A stretch of 64,000 nucleotides of DNA from the NCBI GenBank assembly GCA_049514215.1, contig JBEKVI010000006.1, forward strand, positions 1 through 64,000, written 5' to 3'. The stretch's first letter is position 1. Each line of letters opens with the position of its first letter. The DNA is from BOG-994 sp049514215 (GTDB taxonomy: Bacteria; Pseudomonadota; Gammaproteobacteria; Burkholderiales; Burkholderiaceae_D). Below, piece after piece: positions 50,496 through 58,569 of the stretch. A program made the translations under genes and the position numbers. The notes under the pieces are model-generated. The model was given only the letters and a program-made list of their open reading frames with translations, searched no databases and had not been told where the DNA came from.

Positions 50496-51002
50496 ATGCT
50501 TGAGGGGAAACAGACTGTTGGCCGGGATATAAGTTTGCGGCCCGTCGCGCGCGAGTGGCTGCTCAAGCGCAACTGCGCCTTATCCCCGCTGCAACTAGTA
50601 TTTTTCTATCTCACCCTGGTCTTCGTCTCCCTGCTAATTGGGACTGCTTTCGCGCTTTTAGGTGCGTGGCCTATCCTGCCTTTTTCGGGAGTCGAGATGT
50701 TGGCATTGGGTGTCGCGCTTTGGGTTTATGCTCGGCATGCGACTGATCATGAGCGCGTGCTCTTGAACGAGGAGGCGCTCATCGTCGAGACAGTCAACGC
50801 GGGGTCGACCACGGTCATGCGGCTCAATCCTTTGTGGGTGCAAGTCGTCACCGAAACGGGGTTTAGGACGGCGGTATTTCTTCGCGAGCAGGGCCGGCGA
50901 ATCGCCGTGGGACGACATCTCGATGAGGTAGGCCGTAAACGGTTCGCCCACGAGCTCAGGCGCGCACTGGCAGGCTGGTGCGGTCGCGATGTGACGGTTT
51001 GA
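50496..51002 (+). CDS. DUF2244 membrane protein
   Basis: 168 aa with two adjacent TM helices (~31-52, ~58-77) after a basic N-terminus ('RDISLRPVAREWLLKRNCAL' then 'SPLQLVFFYLTLVFVSLLIG'), and a cytosolic beta-rich tail ('LIVETVNAGSTTVMRLNPLW', 'GRRIAVGRHLDEVGRKRFAH'). This is the DUF2244 family, common at the head of alpha- and betaproteobacterial cox operons; the function is not known. ATG 50496 lies 18 bases before coxB's upstream gap, so the two are co-transcribed. Confidence 0.88.
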   Translation: MLEGKQTVGRDISLRPVAREWLLKRNCALSPLQLVFFYLTLVFVSLLIGTAFALLGAWPILPFSGVEMLALGVALWVYARHATDHERVLLNEEALIVETVNAGSTTVMRLNPLWVQVVTETGFRTAVFLREQGRRIAVGRHLDEVGRKRFAHELRRALAGWCGRDVTV

Positions 51003-51020
51003 AACGGTATTGAGGACACT

Positions 51021-52205
51021 ATGAATTTCGTCAGACCCTTGCTGCGCACCATCGCGCAAAGTGCCGTCGCTGCCGCATGCGCGGGATATTCACTCGGCAG
51101 TTGGGCCGCAGTCGGAGACAGCGAGGGCGGGCCCCGCGTCAACCAACTGAATCTGCCTGAGGGCGTGACCCAGATCTCACGCGAGATCTACGACTTGCAC
51201 AACGGCATGATGCTGCTGTGCCTCGTGATCTTTGTCGGCGTGTTTTCTGCCATGTTCTATTCCGTGATCGTGCATCGCAAGTCGCGCGGCTATAAGGCAG
51301 CCACCTGGCACGAGAGTACGACGGTCGAGATCATCTGGACGATCGTCCCCTTCATCATCGTGATCCTGATGGCGTTGCCGGCCACCAAGACCGTCATCGC
51401 GATGAAGGACACGACCAATTCGGATATCACCATCAAGGCGACCGGCTCCCAATGGAAGTGGGGCTACGATTACCTGAAAGGCGAGGGCGAGGGTATTTCG
51501 TTCCTCTCAAACCTAGCCACGCCCCGTAGCGAAATCGGCGACCCGGAACTCGGTGAGAAGGCGAACCCGACCAGTAACGAGTACCTGCTCGACGTGGATC
51601 ATCCCGTCGTCGTACCGGTCAACAAAAAAATCCGGATCATCACCACGGCCAACGACGTGATTCACGCCTGGGCGATTCCGCAATTTGGCGTCAAGCAGGA
51701 CGCGATCCCGGGATTCGTCCGCGATACTTGGTTTAAGGCCGAAGTCCCCGGTGTCTACCGCGGGGAGTGTCAAGAATTGTGCGGCAAGGAGCACGCGTAC
51801 ATGCCCATCGTGGTTCGCGTCGTTTCCGCTGACGACTACACGAAATGGGTGGCGGCGCAAAAGCAGTTGGCAGTGGCAACCGGTGACGATACGAAAAAGA
51901 CCTGGTCGCTACCCGAACTCATGGCCCGCGGAGAGCAGGTCTATGGCAATTGCGTCAGTTGCCATCAGGCCAATGGCCAGGGAGTGGCGGGATCGTTTCC
52001 TTCGCTCGCGGGTGACCCTGTTGTGACCGGACCCAAGCAGGAGCAGATTCACGTCGTTTTGGATGGCAAGAACAACAAGATGCCGTCCTGGAAGCAGCTT
52101 TCGGATGTCGAACTCGCAGCAGTGATCACCTATACGCGCAACAAATGGGGCAATCACCCGGGTGAGATGGTCCAACCTTCGGACATCAAAGCGGCTCGCA
52201 GCTAG
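51021..52205 (+). CDS. coxB: Cytochrome c oxidase subunit II with fused cytochrome c domain
   Basis: 394 aa. Signal peptide (~1-33), TM hairpin (~60-85, ~105-125), cupredoxin domain with CuA ligands in 'YRGECQELCGKEHAYMPIVV' (Cys250, Cys254, His258, Met261 and an upstream His in 'DVIHAWAIPQFG'), then a C-terminal class I cytochrome c with C311VSC314H315 and axial Met in 'NNKMPSWKQL'. This is a caa3-like subunit II, electron entry site of the aa3-type oxidase. Usual for Burkholderiales. Confidence 0.97.
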   Translation: MNFVRPLLRTIAQSAVAAACAGYSLGSWAAVGDSEGGPRVNQLNLPEGVTQISREIYDLHNGMMLLCLVIFVGVFSAMFYSVIVHRKSRGYKAATWHESTTVEIIWTIVPFIIVILMALPATKTVIAMKDTTNSDITIKATGSQWKWGYDYLKGEGEGISFLSNLATPRSEIGDPELGEKANPTSNEYLLDVDHPVVVPVNKKIRIITTANDVIHAWAIPQFGVKQDAIPGFVRDTWFKAEVPGVYRGECQELCGKEHAYMPIVVRVVSADDYTKWVAAQKQLAVATGDDTKKTWSLPELMARGEQVYGNCVSCHQANGQGVAGSFPSLAGDPVVTGPKQEQIHVVLDGKNNKMPSWKQLSDVELAAVITYTRNKWGNHPGEMVQPSDIKAARS

Positions 52206-52242
52206 CTTCCCTATCAAGCCGGACCGGAACCAGGAGATCATC

Positions 52243-53832
52243 ATGAGCAGCACCGCGATCGACCACCTCGACGACCACACGCATGACCATGGGCATCCCC
52301 ATGGGATCGGCCGCTGGCTGTTCGCCACCAATCACAAGGACATCGGTACGCTCTACCTGTTCTTCGCACTGGCGATGCTGATGGAGGGAGGGGTTCTGGC
52401 CCTGGCGCTGCGAACCGAGCTGTTCCAGCCCGGACTCCAGATCGTCGACCCGGAGCTGTTCAATCAGTTCACGACCATGCATGGCCTGATCATGGTTTTC
52501 GGTGCCATCATGCCGGCGTTCGTGGGGTTCGCGAATTGGCAGGTCCCCCTCATGATTGGTGCTCCCGACATGGCCTTTGCGCGCATGAACAACCTGAGTT
52601 TTTGGTTGTTGCCGCCAGCCGCGATTTTACTGACCGCGTCGTTCTTCGTGCCGGGCGGCGCGACCTCGGCGGGATGGACACTCTATGCTCCGCTCTCGGT
52701 GCAAATGGGTCCCGGCATGGACTTGGCGATCTTCGCGATTCACATCATGGGCGCCTCGTCCATCATGGGATCGATCAATATCATCGTGACGATCCTCAAC
52801 ATGCGCGCGCCAGGCATGACGCTCATGAAAATGCCGATGTTCGTGTGGACCTGGCTCATCACGGCGTACCTTCTGATCGCCGTTATGCCGGTACTGGCCG
52901 GTGCTATCACGATGGTGCTGACCGATCGCCACTTCGGGACGTCGTTTTTCAATGCCGCCGGCGGCGGCGATCCTGTGATGTATCAGCACATTTTCTGGTT
53001 CTTCGGTCACCCGGAGGTCTACATCATGATTCTGCCGGCGTTTGGGATCATCTCACAGGTGATCCCCGCTTTCGCCCGCAAGCCTCTGTTTGGCTATGCC
53101 TCGATGGTGTATGCGACCTCCTCGATCGCGATCCTGTCGTTCATCGTCTGGGCGCACCACATGTTCACGACCGGCATGCCTGTGACTGGGCAACTGTTTT
53201 TCATGTACGCGACCATGCTCATCGCGGTCCCCACTGGCGTGAAGGTGTTCAACTGGATTGCCACCATGTGGCGTGGCTCTTTGACCTTCGAGACGCCCAT
53301 GCTGTTTGCGGTGGGCTTTATTTTCGTCTTCACTATGGGCGGCTTTACCGGCCTCATTCTCGCGGTGACGCCGATCGACATCCAGCTGCAAGACACCTAT
53401 TACGTCGTTGCTCATTTCCACTACGTGTTGGTGGCCGGCTCTCTTTTCGGCCTGTTCGCGGGGTTCTACTACTGGGTCCCCAAATGGACGGGACACATGT
53501 ATCCGGAAGGGCGCGGGAAATTCCACTTCTGGAATTCGCTCATCTGGTTTAACGTAACTTTTTTTCCAATGCACTTTTTAGGCTTGGCCGGCATGCCGCG
53601 GCGCTATGCCGACTATCCGATGCAATTCACCGATTTCCATCAGGTCGCAACCATCGGTGCATTTCTGTTCGGACTTAGTCAGGTTTACTTCCTGTTTTTT
53701 GTCGTCATCCCCACGATTAAAGGCGGCGTGCCCGCCGGGGACAAGCCCTGGGAGGGGGCCGAGGGTCTGGAATGGACCGTGCCGAGTCCGGCGCCATTTC
53801 ATACTTTCGAAACTCCGCCGGTTGTGCAGTGA
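52243..53832 (+). CDS. coxA: Cytochrome c oxidase subunit I
   Basis: 529 aa from ATG 52243, preceded by CAGGAGATCATC; upstream codons overlapping coxB are rejected. Twelve TM helices. Heme and CuB ligands: 'TTMHGLIMVF' (low-spin heme His), 'FWFFGHPEVYIMILPAFGII' (CuB His and cross-linked Tyr), 'WAHHMFTTGM' (two CuB His), 'YYVVAHFHYVLVAG' (heme a3 and a His). The His-rich N-terminal leader 'LDDHTHDHGHPHG' is unusual and may bind metal. Catalytic subunit reducing oxygen to water and pumping protons. Confidence 0.98.
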   Translation: MSSTAIDHLDDHTHDHGHPHGIGRWLFATNHKDIGTLYLFFALAMLMEGGVLALALRTELFQPGLQIVDPELFNQFTTMHGLIMVFGAIMPAFVGFANWQVPLMIGAPDMAFARMNNLSFWLLPPAAILLTASFFVPGGATSAGWTLYAPLSVQMGPGMDLAIFAIHIMGASSIMGSINIIVTILNMRAPGMTLMKMPMFVWTWLITAYLLIAVMPVLAGAITMVLTDRHFGTSFFNAAGGGDPVMYQHIFWFFGHPEVYIMILPAFGIISQVIPAFARKPLFGYASMVYATSSIAILSFIVWAHHMFTTGMPVTGQLFFMYATMLIAVPTGVKVFNWIATMWRGSLTFETPMLFAVGFIFVFTMGGFTGLILAVTPIDIQLQDTYYVVAHFHYVLVAGSLFGLFAGFYYWVPKWTGHMYPEGRGKFHFWNSLIWFNVTFFPMHFLGLAGMPRRYADYPMQFTDFHQVATIGAFLFGLSQVYFLFFVVIPTIKGGVPAGDKPWEGAEGLEWTVPSPAPFHTFETPPVVQ

Positions 53833-53870
53833 GTCTGGATTCAGAACGCACCTCATCGACTGATCGCGCC

Positions 53871-53990
53871 ATGGAGCCCAATCTCTCGCCACAGCGACGC
53901 CGCAGCAATCGCCGGCTGGGTCTTTTTCTGGGCGCCGTGGCCCTGGCGTTTTTCTTCGCCGTGATTGCCAAGAAAATTTTGATCGGCTGA
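53871..53990 (+). CDS. Cytochrome oxidase small assembly protein
   Basis: 39 aa from ATG 53871. A basic leader 'EPNLSPQRRRSNRRLGLF' and one TM helix 'LGAVALAFFFAVIAKKILI'. Tiny single-span proteins of this layout are conserved between coxA and ctaG in Burkholderiales and are presumed to aid oxidase assembly. An upstream GTG at 53829 overlaps the coxA stop as GTGA and would give 53 residues; both are plausible. It ends one base before the ctaG ATG. Confidence 0.75.
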   Translation: MEPNLSPQRRRSNRRLGLFLGAVALAFFFAVIAKKILIG

Positions 53991-53991
53991 A

Positions 53992-54600
53992 ATGGATCCC
54001 TCGCGTCCTCAGCAGGAAACGCAGCGCCAGAAGGTCAGTCGTCTGAATCTGGGCATGCTGGGCAAGTTGGTGGTTATAACGGTCCTGATGTTCGGATTCG
54101 GCTATAGCATGGTCCCGCTCTACAAGAAATTGTGCGAAGTCACTGGGCTCAATGTCCTCACGCCCATTGATCCTGACGCCGCGAAATTTGCGAAGAACAC
54201 GCAGGTCGATGCCAGTCGTGTCATTACGGTCGAGTTTGATGCGAACTCCCAGGGACCATGGGGATTTCGCCCGAAGCGCAACAGTCTTGAGATTCATCCC
54301 GGTGAACTCACGACGATGACCTATTCCATCACGAACAATCAGGACCGTGCCATGCAGGCGCAGGCGATTCCGAGCTATGCACCCATGCAGGCCACGGCGT
54401 ATTTCCGAAAGCTGGAATGCTTTTGCTTCAAACAGCAGACACTGGGAGCGCATCAGACGCGCGAATTTCCGGTCGTGTTCGTGGTCGATCCGAAATTGCC
54501 AAAGGACGTAAAGACCATCACGCTGTCCTACACTTTCTTCGAGGTGGGCGCAGCCCAGGCGGTTCGCCCAGCACCAGCGGCAGCTGGTCCCCCGGGGTAG
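53992..54600 (+). CDS. ctaG: Cytochrome c oxidase assembly protein CtaG (Cox11)
   Basis: 202 aa. Single TM (~23-45, 'LGKLVVITVLMFGFGYSMVP') with a periplasmic Ig-like domain. The copper motif is 'YFRKLECFCFKQQTLG'. It inserts CuB into subunit I. The extended Ala/Pro-rich C-terminus is ordinary. Between the small assembly protein and the DUF2970 gene. Confidence 0.96.
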   Translation: MDPSRPQQETQRQKVSRLNLGMLGKLVVITVLMFGFGYSMVPLYKKLCEVTGLNVLTPIDPDAAKFAKNTQVDASRVITVEFDANSQGPWGFRPKRNSLEIHPGELTTMTYSITNNQDRAMQAQAIPSYAPMQATAYFRKLECFCFKQQTLGAHQTREFPVVFVVDPKLPKDVKTITLSYTFFEVGAAQAVRPAPAAAGPPG

Positions 54601-54611
54601 AAGAGGCGATC

Positions 54612-54824
54612 ATGGACGAGGAGGTGCCGGTAGTTCATCGCAAAGCATCCTTCCTGCGTACGATGCAGGCGGTCTTCTGGTCTTTTTTTGGGGTGCGAAA
54701 ACGGAGCGACTACGAGCGCGACGCCGCGCAACTGAATCCGATCCACGTGATCATCGCGGGGATCCTCGCGGCTGCGCTCTTCGTAGGGGTTCTGATTTTT
54801 ATCGTGCGGCAAGTCGTTAAGTAG
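54612..54824 (+). CDS. DUF2970 small membrane protein
   Basis: 70 aa from ATG 54612. 'KASFLRTMQAVFWSFFGVRK' is the DUF2970 core, followed by a TM helix (~46-68). Family members sit between ctaG and coxC in betaproteobacteria; an assembly or subunit IV-like role is an inference. It lies 11 bases after ctaG. Confidence 0.88.
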   Translation: MDEEVPVVHRKASFLRTMQAVFWSFFGVRKRSDYERDAAQLNPIHVIIAGILAAALFVGVLIFIVRQVVK

Positions 54825-54882
54825 CCGGGGTTGCGGGTGGGGCTCTGCCCTGTTGTGGCTTAGTGAAGTTCGGGAGATCAAA

Positions 54883-55743
54883 ATGAGTAGTGATACCAAA
54901 AGCGGGCCGTACTACTTCGTGCCCAGTCCCTCGAGTTGGCCCGTCCTCGTGGGCGTTTCGATGCTGGCCACGATGTTCGGCGCCGCAGCCTGGGTCAACC
55001 AGTTGCCTTTTGGGCCCTACCTCAATCTCGCCGGCATCCTGGGTGTCCTGGTCGTGCTCTTTCGCTGGTTTGGGGATTCCATCTCCGAGTCCGAAGGCGG
55101 CCGCTACAACAAGAAGATCGACCTTTCTTACCGCTGGGGGATGAGCTGGTTCATCTTCTCGGAAGTGATGTTTTTCGGCGCCTTCTTTGGGGCGCTTTTC
55201 TACGCGCGCGTGATCTCGATGCCGTGGATGGCCGACCTTGATCACAAGTTCCTGTGGCCCGATTTCTCGGCGCATTGGCCCAACATGGGCCCCGCCCAGA
55301 CAGTCGAGCCATTCACCAAGATGGCACCCTTTCCGGTGCCGACGATCAATACCGCGCTGCTGTTGAGTTCGGGTGTGACGATCACCATCGCCCACCACAT
55401 GCTGCGTGCCAACCACCGTGCGATGACCGCTTTTTGGCTCGCCATTACGGTTTTGTTGGGCGTGGGCTTTCTCTGCTTGCAGGTGACCGAATACCACGCC
55501 GCCTATACCGATCTGAATCTGAAGCTGACCTCTGGCATCTACGGATCGACTTTTTTCATGCTCACGGGATTTCATGGGTTCCACGTGACGCTCGGGGCAA
55601 TCATGCTCTCGATCATGCTCATTCGCATTTTGCGGGGGCACTTTACGCCGGATCATCACTTCGGCTTCGAGGGCGCCGCGTGGTACTGGCACTTTGTCGA
55701 CGTGGTTTGGCTGGGCCTTTATGTGGTGGTGTATTGGCTTTGA
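54883..55743 (+). CDS. coxC: Cytochrome c oxidase subunit III
   Basis: 286 aa from ATG 54883 (GGGAGATCAAA before it); a frame to 54853 is dismissed. Seven TM helices; 'YFVPSPSSWPVLVGVSML', 'RWGMSWFIFSEVMFFGAFFG', 'AYTDLNLKLTSGIYGSTFFM', 'LTGFHGFHVTLGAIML', 'WYWHFVDVVWLGLYVVVYWL' are family blocks. Non-catalytic core subunit. The gene is followed by a minus-strand DUF2909 gene, 102 bases away. Confidence 0.97.
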   Translation: MSSDTKSGPYYFVPSPSSWPVLVGVSMLATMFGAAAWVNQLPFGPYLNLAGILGVLVVLFRWFGDSISESEGGRYNKKIDLSYRWGMSWFIFSEVMFFGAFFGALFYARVISMPWMADLDHKFLWPDFSAHWPNMGPAQTVEPFTKMAPFPVPTINTALLLSSGVTITIAHHMLRANHRAMTAFWLAITVLLGVGFLCLQVTEYHAAYTDLNLKLTSGIYGSTFFMLTGFHGFHVTLGAIMLSIMLIRILRGHFTPDHHFGFEGAAWYWHFVDVVWLGLYVVVYWL

Positions 55744-55845
55744 TTCGAGGCAGACCTCACATCCTAGGACGCGCGCCGTCCCGCCCGGTATTCCGGCCGG
55801 CCTGTAGTGGCCCAAGGTGCTTGGCGGGAGTGCCGACGGTGGGTC

Positions 55846-56046
55846 TTAGCTGATCCCGGTGGGAGCGATCCACCCCATCTTGTAGGCGCCTAAAATCATC
55901 AGGAACAAGGTGATTGAAAGCCCGACGCGCACGGCCAACATGGTCACCGTCCGATTGGTGGTGCCCTTGTCTTTCATGAGAAAGTACAGTGCTAGGCCGA
56001 GACTTCCGACGATCAGACAAAAAGCAATCGCAATGATGTATCGCAT
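55846..56046 (-). CDS. DUF2909 twin-transmembrane protein, antisense within the cox cluster
   Basis: 66 aa with two TM helices ('YIIAIAFCLIVGSLGLALYF' and 'VRVGLSITLFLMILGAYKMG') joined by a short basic loop. It belongs to the DUF2909 family, always small and lying between coxC and surf1 in Burkholderiales. It is transcribed opposite to the operon, and its start lies only 17 bases from the surf1 start. Role unknown. Confidence 0.88.
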   Translation of the reverse strand: MRYIIAIAFCLIVGSLGLALYFLMKDKGTTNRTVTMLAVRVGLSITLFLMILGAYKMGWIAPTGIS

Positions 56047-56063
56047 TGCTGAATTATTACACC

Positions 56064-56831
56064 ATGTTGCGCCGCATCCCCTTTCGACTTCGCCCCACCT
56101 TCTTCGGTCTTGCCATCGCGGGTATTGTCGCTACATTGCTTCTCGGAAATTGGCAGAGGCACAAGGCTGACACCCGCATCCGGCTGCAGCAATCCGTGAT
56201 TGCCGCGCTTAAGGACCCTCCCATTGACTTGGGCCGCGAAGCATCGGATGCGACTCTTCTCGTAGGCCGTCGGGTCAAGGCAGAAGGGCAGTGGTTGTCC
56301 GACGATGTGGTTTATCTCGACAATCGTCCCAACCAGGGGCAGCCGGGCCTGTATGTCCTCATGCCGTTGCGTCTGTCGGACGATCGTGTTTTGATCGTGA
56401 ATCGCGGCTGGATTGCACGCGATCCGCAAAAGCGCGACAGAATTGGTCCTTACCAGACTCCCCAGGGACGAGTAGGCGTTGTCGGGCTTGTGATCGCCGA
56501 TGAGAGCCGATTCCTTGAACTCGGGGCTGAGCCTACGCGCAGACCGGGAACGATCTGGCAGAATTTCGACTTCGCGGCTTTCGCGAAGGCGACGGGCCTC
56601 GTGCCGTTGCCCATCATCGTGCGCGCGGACTCCCCGCCGGGGGACGGTCTTGCACGCGAGTGGCCTGATCGTGGCGGCGTTTTGTCCTCTCAGATCGCGC
56701 GCAACGAGGGCTATGCTTTTCAGTGGTACGCGATGAGTGTCGGAATCATCGTGCTCAGTCTCTATTACGGAATACGCAATGCCCGCCTCGCCTTCTCCCG
56801 CAGCGACCACCGCCAAGACCACCTCTCCTAG
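56064..56831 (+). CDS. SURF1-family oxidase assembly protein
   Basis: 255 aa from ATG 56064; a TTG at 56046 is the alternative start. Two TM helices at the ends (~12-31 and ~218-240) flank the periplasmic domain, with the SURF1 blocks 'LLLGNWQRHKADTRIRLQQS', 'EGQWLSDDVVYLDNRPNQGQ', 'VNRGWIARD' and 'EGYAFQWYAMSVGIIVLSLY'. It supports insertion of heme a3 into subunit I. The next gene's ATG lies inside its 3' end (53-base overlap). Confidence 0.93.
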   Translation: MLRRIPFRLRPTFFGLAIAGIVATLLLGNWQRHKADTRIRLQQSVIAALKDPPIDLGREASDATLLVGRRVKAEGQWLSDDVVYLDNRPNQGQPGLYVLMPLRLSDDRVLIVNRGWIARDPQKRDRIGPYQTPQGRVGVVGLVIADESRFLELGAEPTRRPGTIWQNFDFAAFAKATGLVPLPIIVRADSPPGDGLAREWPDRGGVLSSQIARNEGYAFQWYAMSVGIIVLSLYYGIRNARLAFSRSDHRQDHLS

Positions 56832-57414
56832 TGCTCCCCAGGCCTCTATGCGAGGGCGTGCCAAGCTATTTCTGATTCTATTGATCTGCGCGGCACCCGC
56901 GCTCGCGTCCTACTACGTCTACTACTTCGTGCGTCCCGATGCGCGAAGCAATTACGGGGATCTCATCGAGCCACAACGTCCACTGCCCCCAGTGACGCTG
57001 CATGAACTGGACGAGCGACCCTTCGATCCGACACTGCTTAAGGGAAAGTGGCTCATGGTGATGGTCGACCAGGCGAGCTGCAATGAGCCGTGTGCCGACA
57101 AGCTGTATCACATGCGACAGGTTCGCCTGACGACCGGCAAAGAGCGTGAGCGCGTTCAGACCGTTTGGCTCATCACGGACCGCACTTCCCCCTCCGCTGT
57201 CGTCCTGCGCGCCTACGCGGGTACCCTCATGCTCCACGCTGATGAACAAGAACTCAAGGCTTGGCTTCCTGCGGCGCCCGACAGCACCATCGAGGACCAT
57301 ATCTACGTCGTCGATCCGCACGGCAACCTCATGATGCGGTTTCCAAAAAACGCCGATCCCAACAGGACCAAGAAGGACCTGGCCAAGTTGCTTTCGGCGT
57401 CGAGCATCGGCTAG
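56779..57414 (+). CDS. Sco-like thioredoxin-fold membrane protein
   Basis: 211 aa from ATG 56779, overlapping surf1 by 53 bases; ATG 56848 (just after surf1) is the alternative. Pro/Ala/Ser leader, TM (~28-50), then a thioredoxin-like domain with Cys101-x3-Cys105 (QASCNEPCADK), matching the Cys spacing of Sco proteins (CPDVC), and a His174 (IEDHIYVVDP) near the Sco copper-ligand position. It could be a second copper-delivery or disulfide factor for CuA. Similar genes sit between surf1 and ctaA in Burkholderiales, usually annotated as hypothetical. Confidence 0.82.
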   Translation: MPASPSPAATTAKTTSPSAPQASMRGRAKLFLILLICAAPALASYYVYYFVRPDARSNYGDLIEPQRPLPPVTLHELDERPFDPTLLKGKWLMVMVDQASCNEPCADKLYHMRQVRLTTGKERERVQTVWLITDRTSPSAVVLRAYAGTLMLHADEQELKAWLPAAPDSTIEDHIYVVDPHGNLMMRFPKNADPNRTKKDLAKLLSASSIG

Positions 57415-57428
57415 AGGGATTAGACGCC

Positions 57429-58565
57429 ATGGAACTGGGCCAATGGAGCCTTCTGTTGACCCTGGGTGCTTTAGTCGCCCTCATACCGCTTGGCCTGGTC
57501 TGGATGACTCGAGGGTCGCGGCCGCTACGCCGGCTCGCCTGGGTTACGGCCTTTCTGACGTTTGATCTGGTGGTCTTCGGTGGTTTTACGCGCCTGACCG
57601 AGTCAGGGCTGGGGTGCCCGGACTGGCCTGGCTGCTTTGCGCGTTCGAGCCCACTTGCCGCGGCACAGGCGATCGACGCCGCGCAGGCGGCGCTTCCCGG
57701 AGGACCTGTCACGATGTTGAAGGCGTGGATCGAGATGATCCACCGTTTTCTTGCCATGGCCGTGGGACTTCTGATCGTAGTGATGATGCTGGCGAGCTGG
57801 CGGCAACGAAAGCAGGCCGCGCGATTTCCGGGCCTCGCGAGCGCGGCATTCGCCCTCGTCCTAGTGCAAGGCGCATTTGGCGCTCTTACGGTTACGCAAA
57901 AGCTCCAACCCGTAATTGTGACCATCCACCTGCTTCTGGGACTGAGCTTGCTCGGTCTTCTCGTTTGGCATGCGCTGGCGATCGACGCGGCAAGTGCGAG
58001 CGCCGATGGCCGCCGCCCCGAGTCGTTGCCGTTGAACATGGCGATCCGCATGCTGGCACCGGTAGCCCTGCTCGCGCTCGCAGCCCAAATTGCGCTCGGA
58101 GGTTGGGTTAGCACCAACTACGCCGTGCTGGCGTGCCCGGACTTCCCTCTGTGTCGAGGTCAATGGATTCCCGAGATGGATTTGAGTCATGGGTTCGAAC
58201 TCTGGCGGCAGCTGGGTCGAACCGCAGATCAGGGATTCATTTCCACCTCCGCCTTGATTGCCATCCATTGGGTTCATCGCACCTTTGCCGTGGTGGCAGC
58301 CTCATTGCTGGGATGGCTTGTCATTTACCTCTACCGCCTAAAGGCAAACGTACTGGCCACGGGCCTTCTCGGGTTACTCGCTCTCCAGCTAGGCACAGGG
58401 CTTGGCAACGTGCTCTTGAGGTGGCCTCTGGCTGTGGCCGTTTTCCACAGTGCAGGAGCTGCAGCCCTCGTGATTACCTTAGTCGTGGTAAATTACCGGG
58501 TCGCGCAGTCCCACCACTCCAAGGCCGGTCACAGCGCGCAGACAGCGCGTCTTGCCGCAATCTGA
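57429..58565 (+). CDS. ctaA: Heme A synthase (COX15/CtaA)
   Basis: 378 aa from ATG 57429. Eight TM helices in two pseudo-repeats. 'GGFTRLTESGLGCPDWPGCF' and 'GGWVSTNYAVLACPDFPLCR' carry the paired Cys of the two halves, and heme-binding His residues lie in 'WIEMIHRFLAMAVG', 'IVTIHLLLGLSL', 'IHWVHRTFAVVAAS', 'VFHSAGAAALV'. It oxidises the C8 methyl of heme O to formyl (heme A). Immediately followed by ctaB (4 bases). Confidence 0.96.
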   Translation: MELGQWSLLLTLGALVALIPLGLVWMTRGSRPLRRLAWVTAFLTFDLVVFGGFTRLTESGLGCPDWPGCFARSSPLAAAQAIDAAQAALPGGPVTMLKAWIEMIHRFLAMAVGLLIVVMMLASWRQRKQAARFPGLASAAFALVLVQGAFGALTVTQKLQPVIVTIHLLLGLSLLGLLVWHALAIDAASASADGRRPESLPLNMAIRMLAPVALLALAAQIALGGWVSTNYAVLACPDFPLCRGQWIPEMDLSHGFELWRQLGRTADQGFISTSALIAIHWVHRTFAVVAASLLGWLVIYLYRLKANVLATGLLGLLALQLGTGLGNVLLRWPLAVAVFHSAGAAALVITLVVVNYRVAQSHHSKAGHSAQTARLAAI

Positions 58566-58569
58566 TTTC

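Noticed and set aside
50245..50532. Open frame between the methyltransferase and DUF2244
   Set aside because: Overlaps the cox promoter and the DUF2244 start; no coding signature.
52536..53552. Plus-strand frame of 338 codons within coxA
   Set aside because: A different frame of the certain coxA gene; His/Arg-rich shadow typical of GC-rich DNA.
54817..55815. Minus-strand frame of 332 codons opposite coxC
   Set aside because: Antisense shadow of coxC, no RBS or family features.
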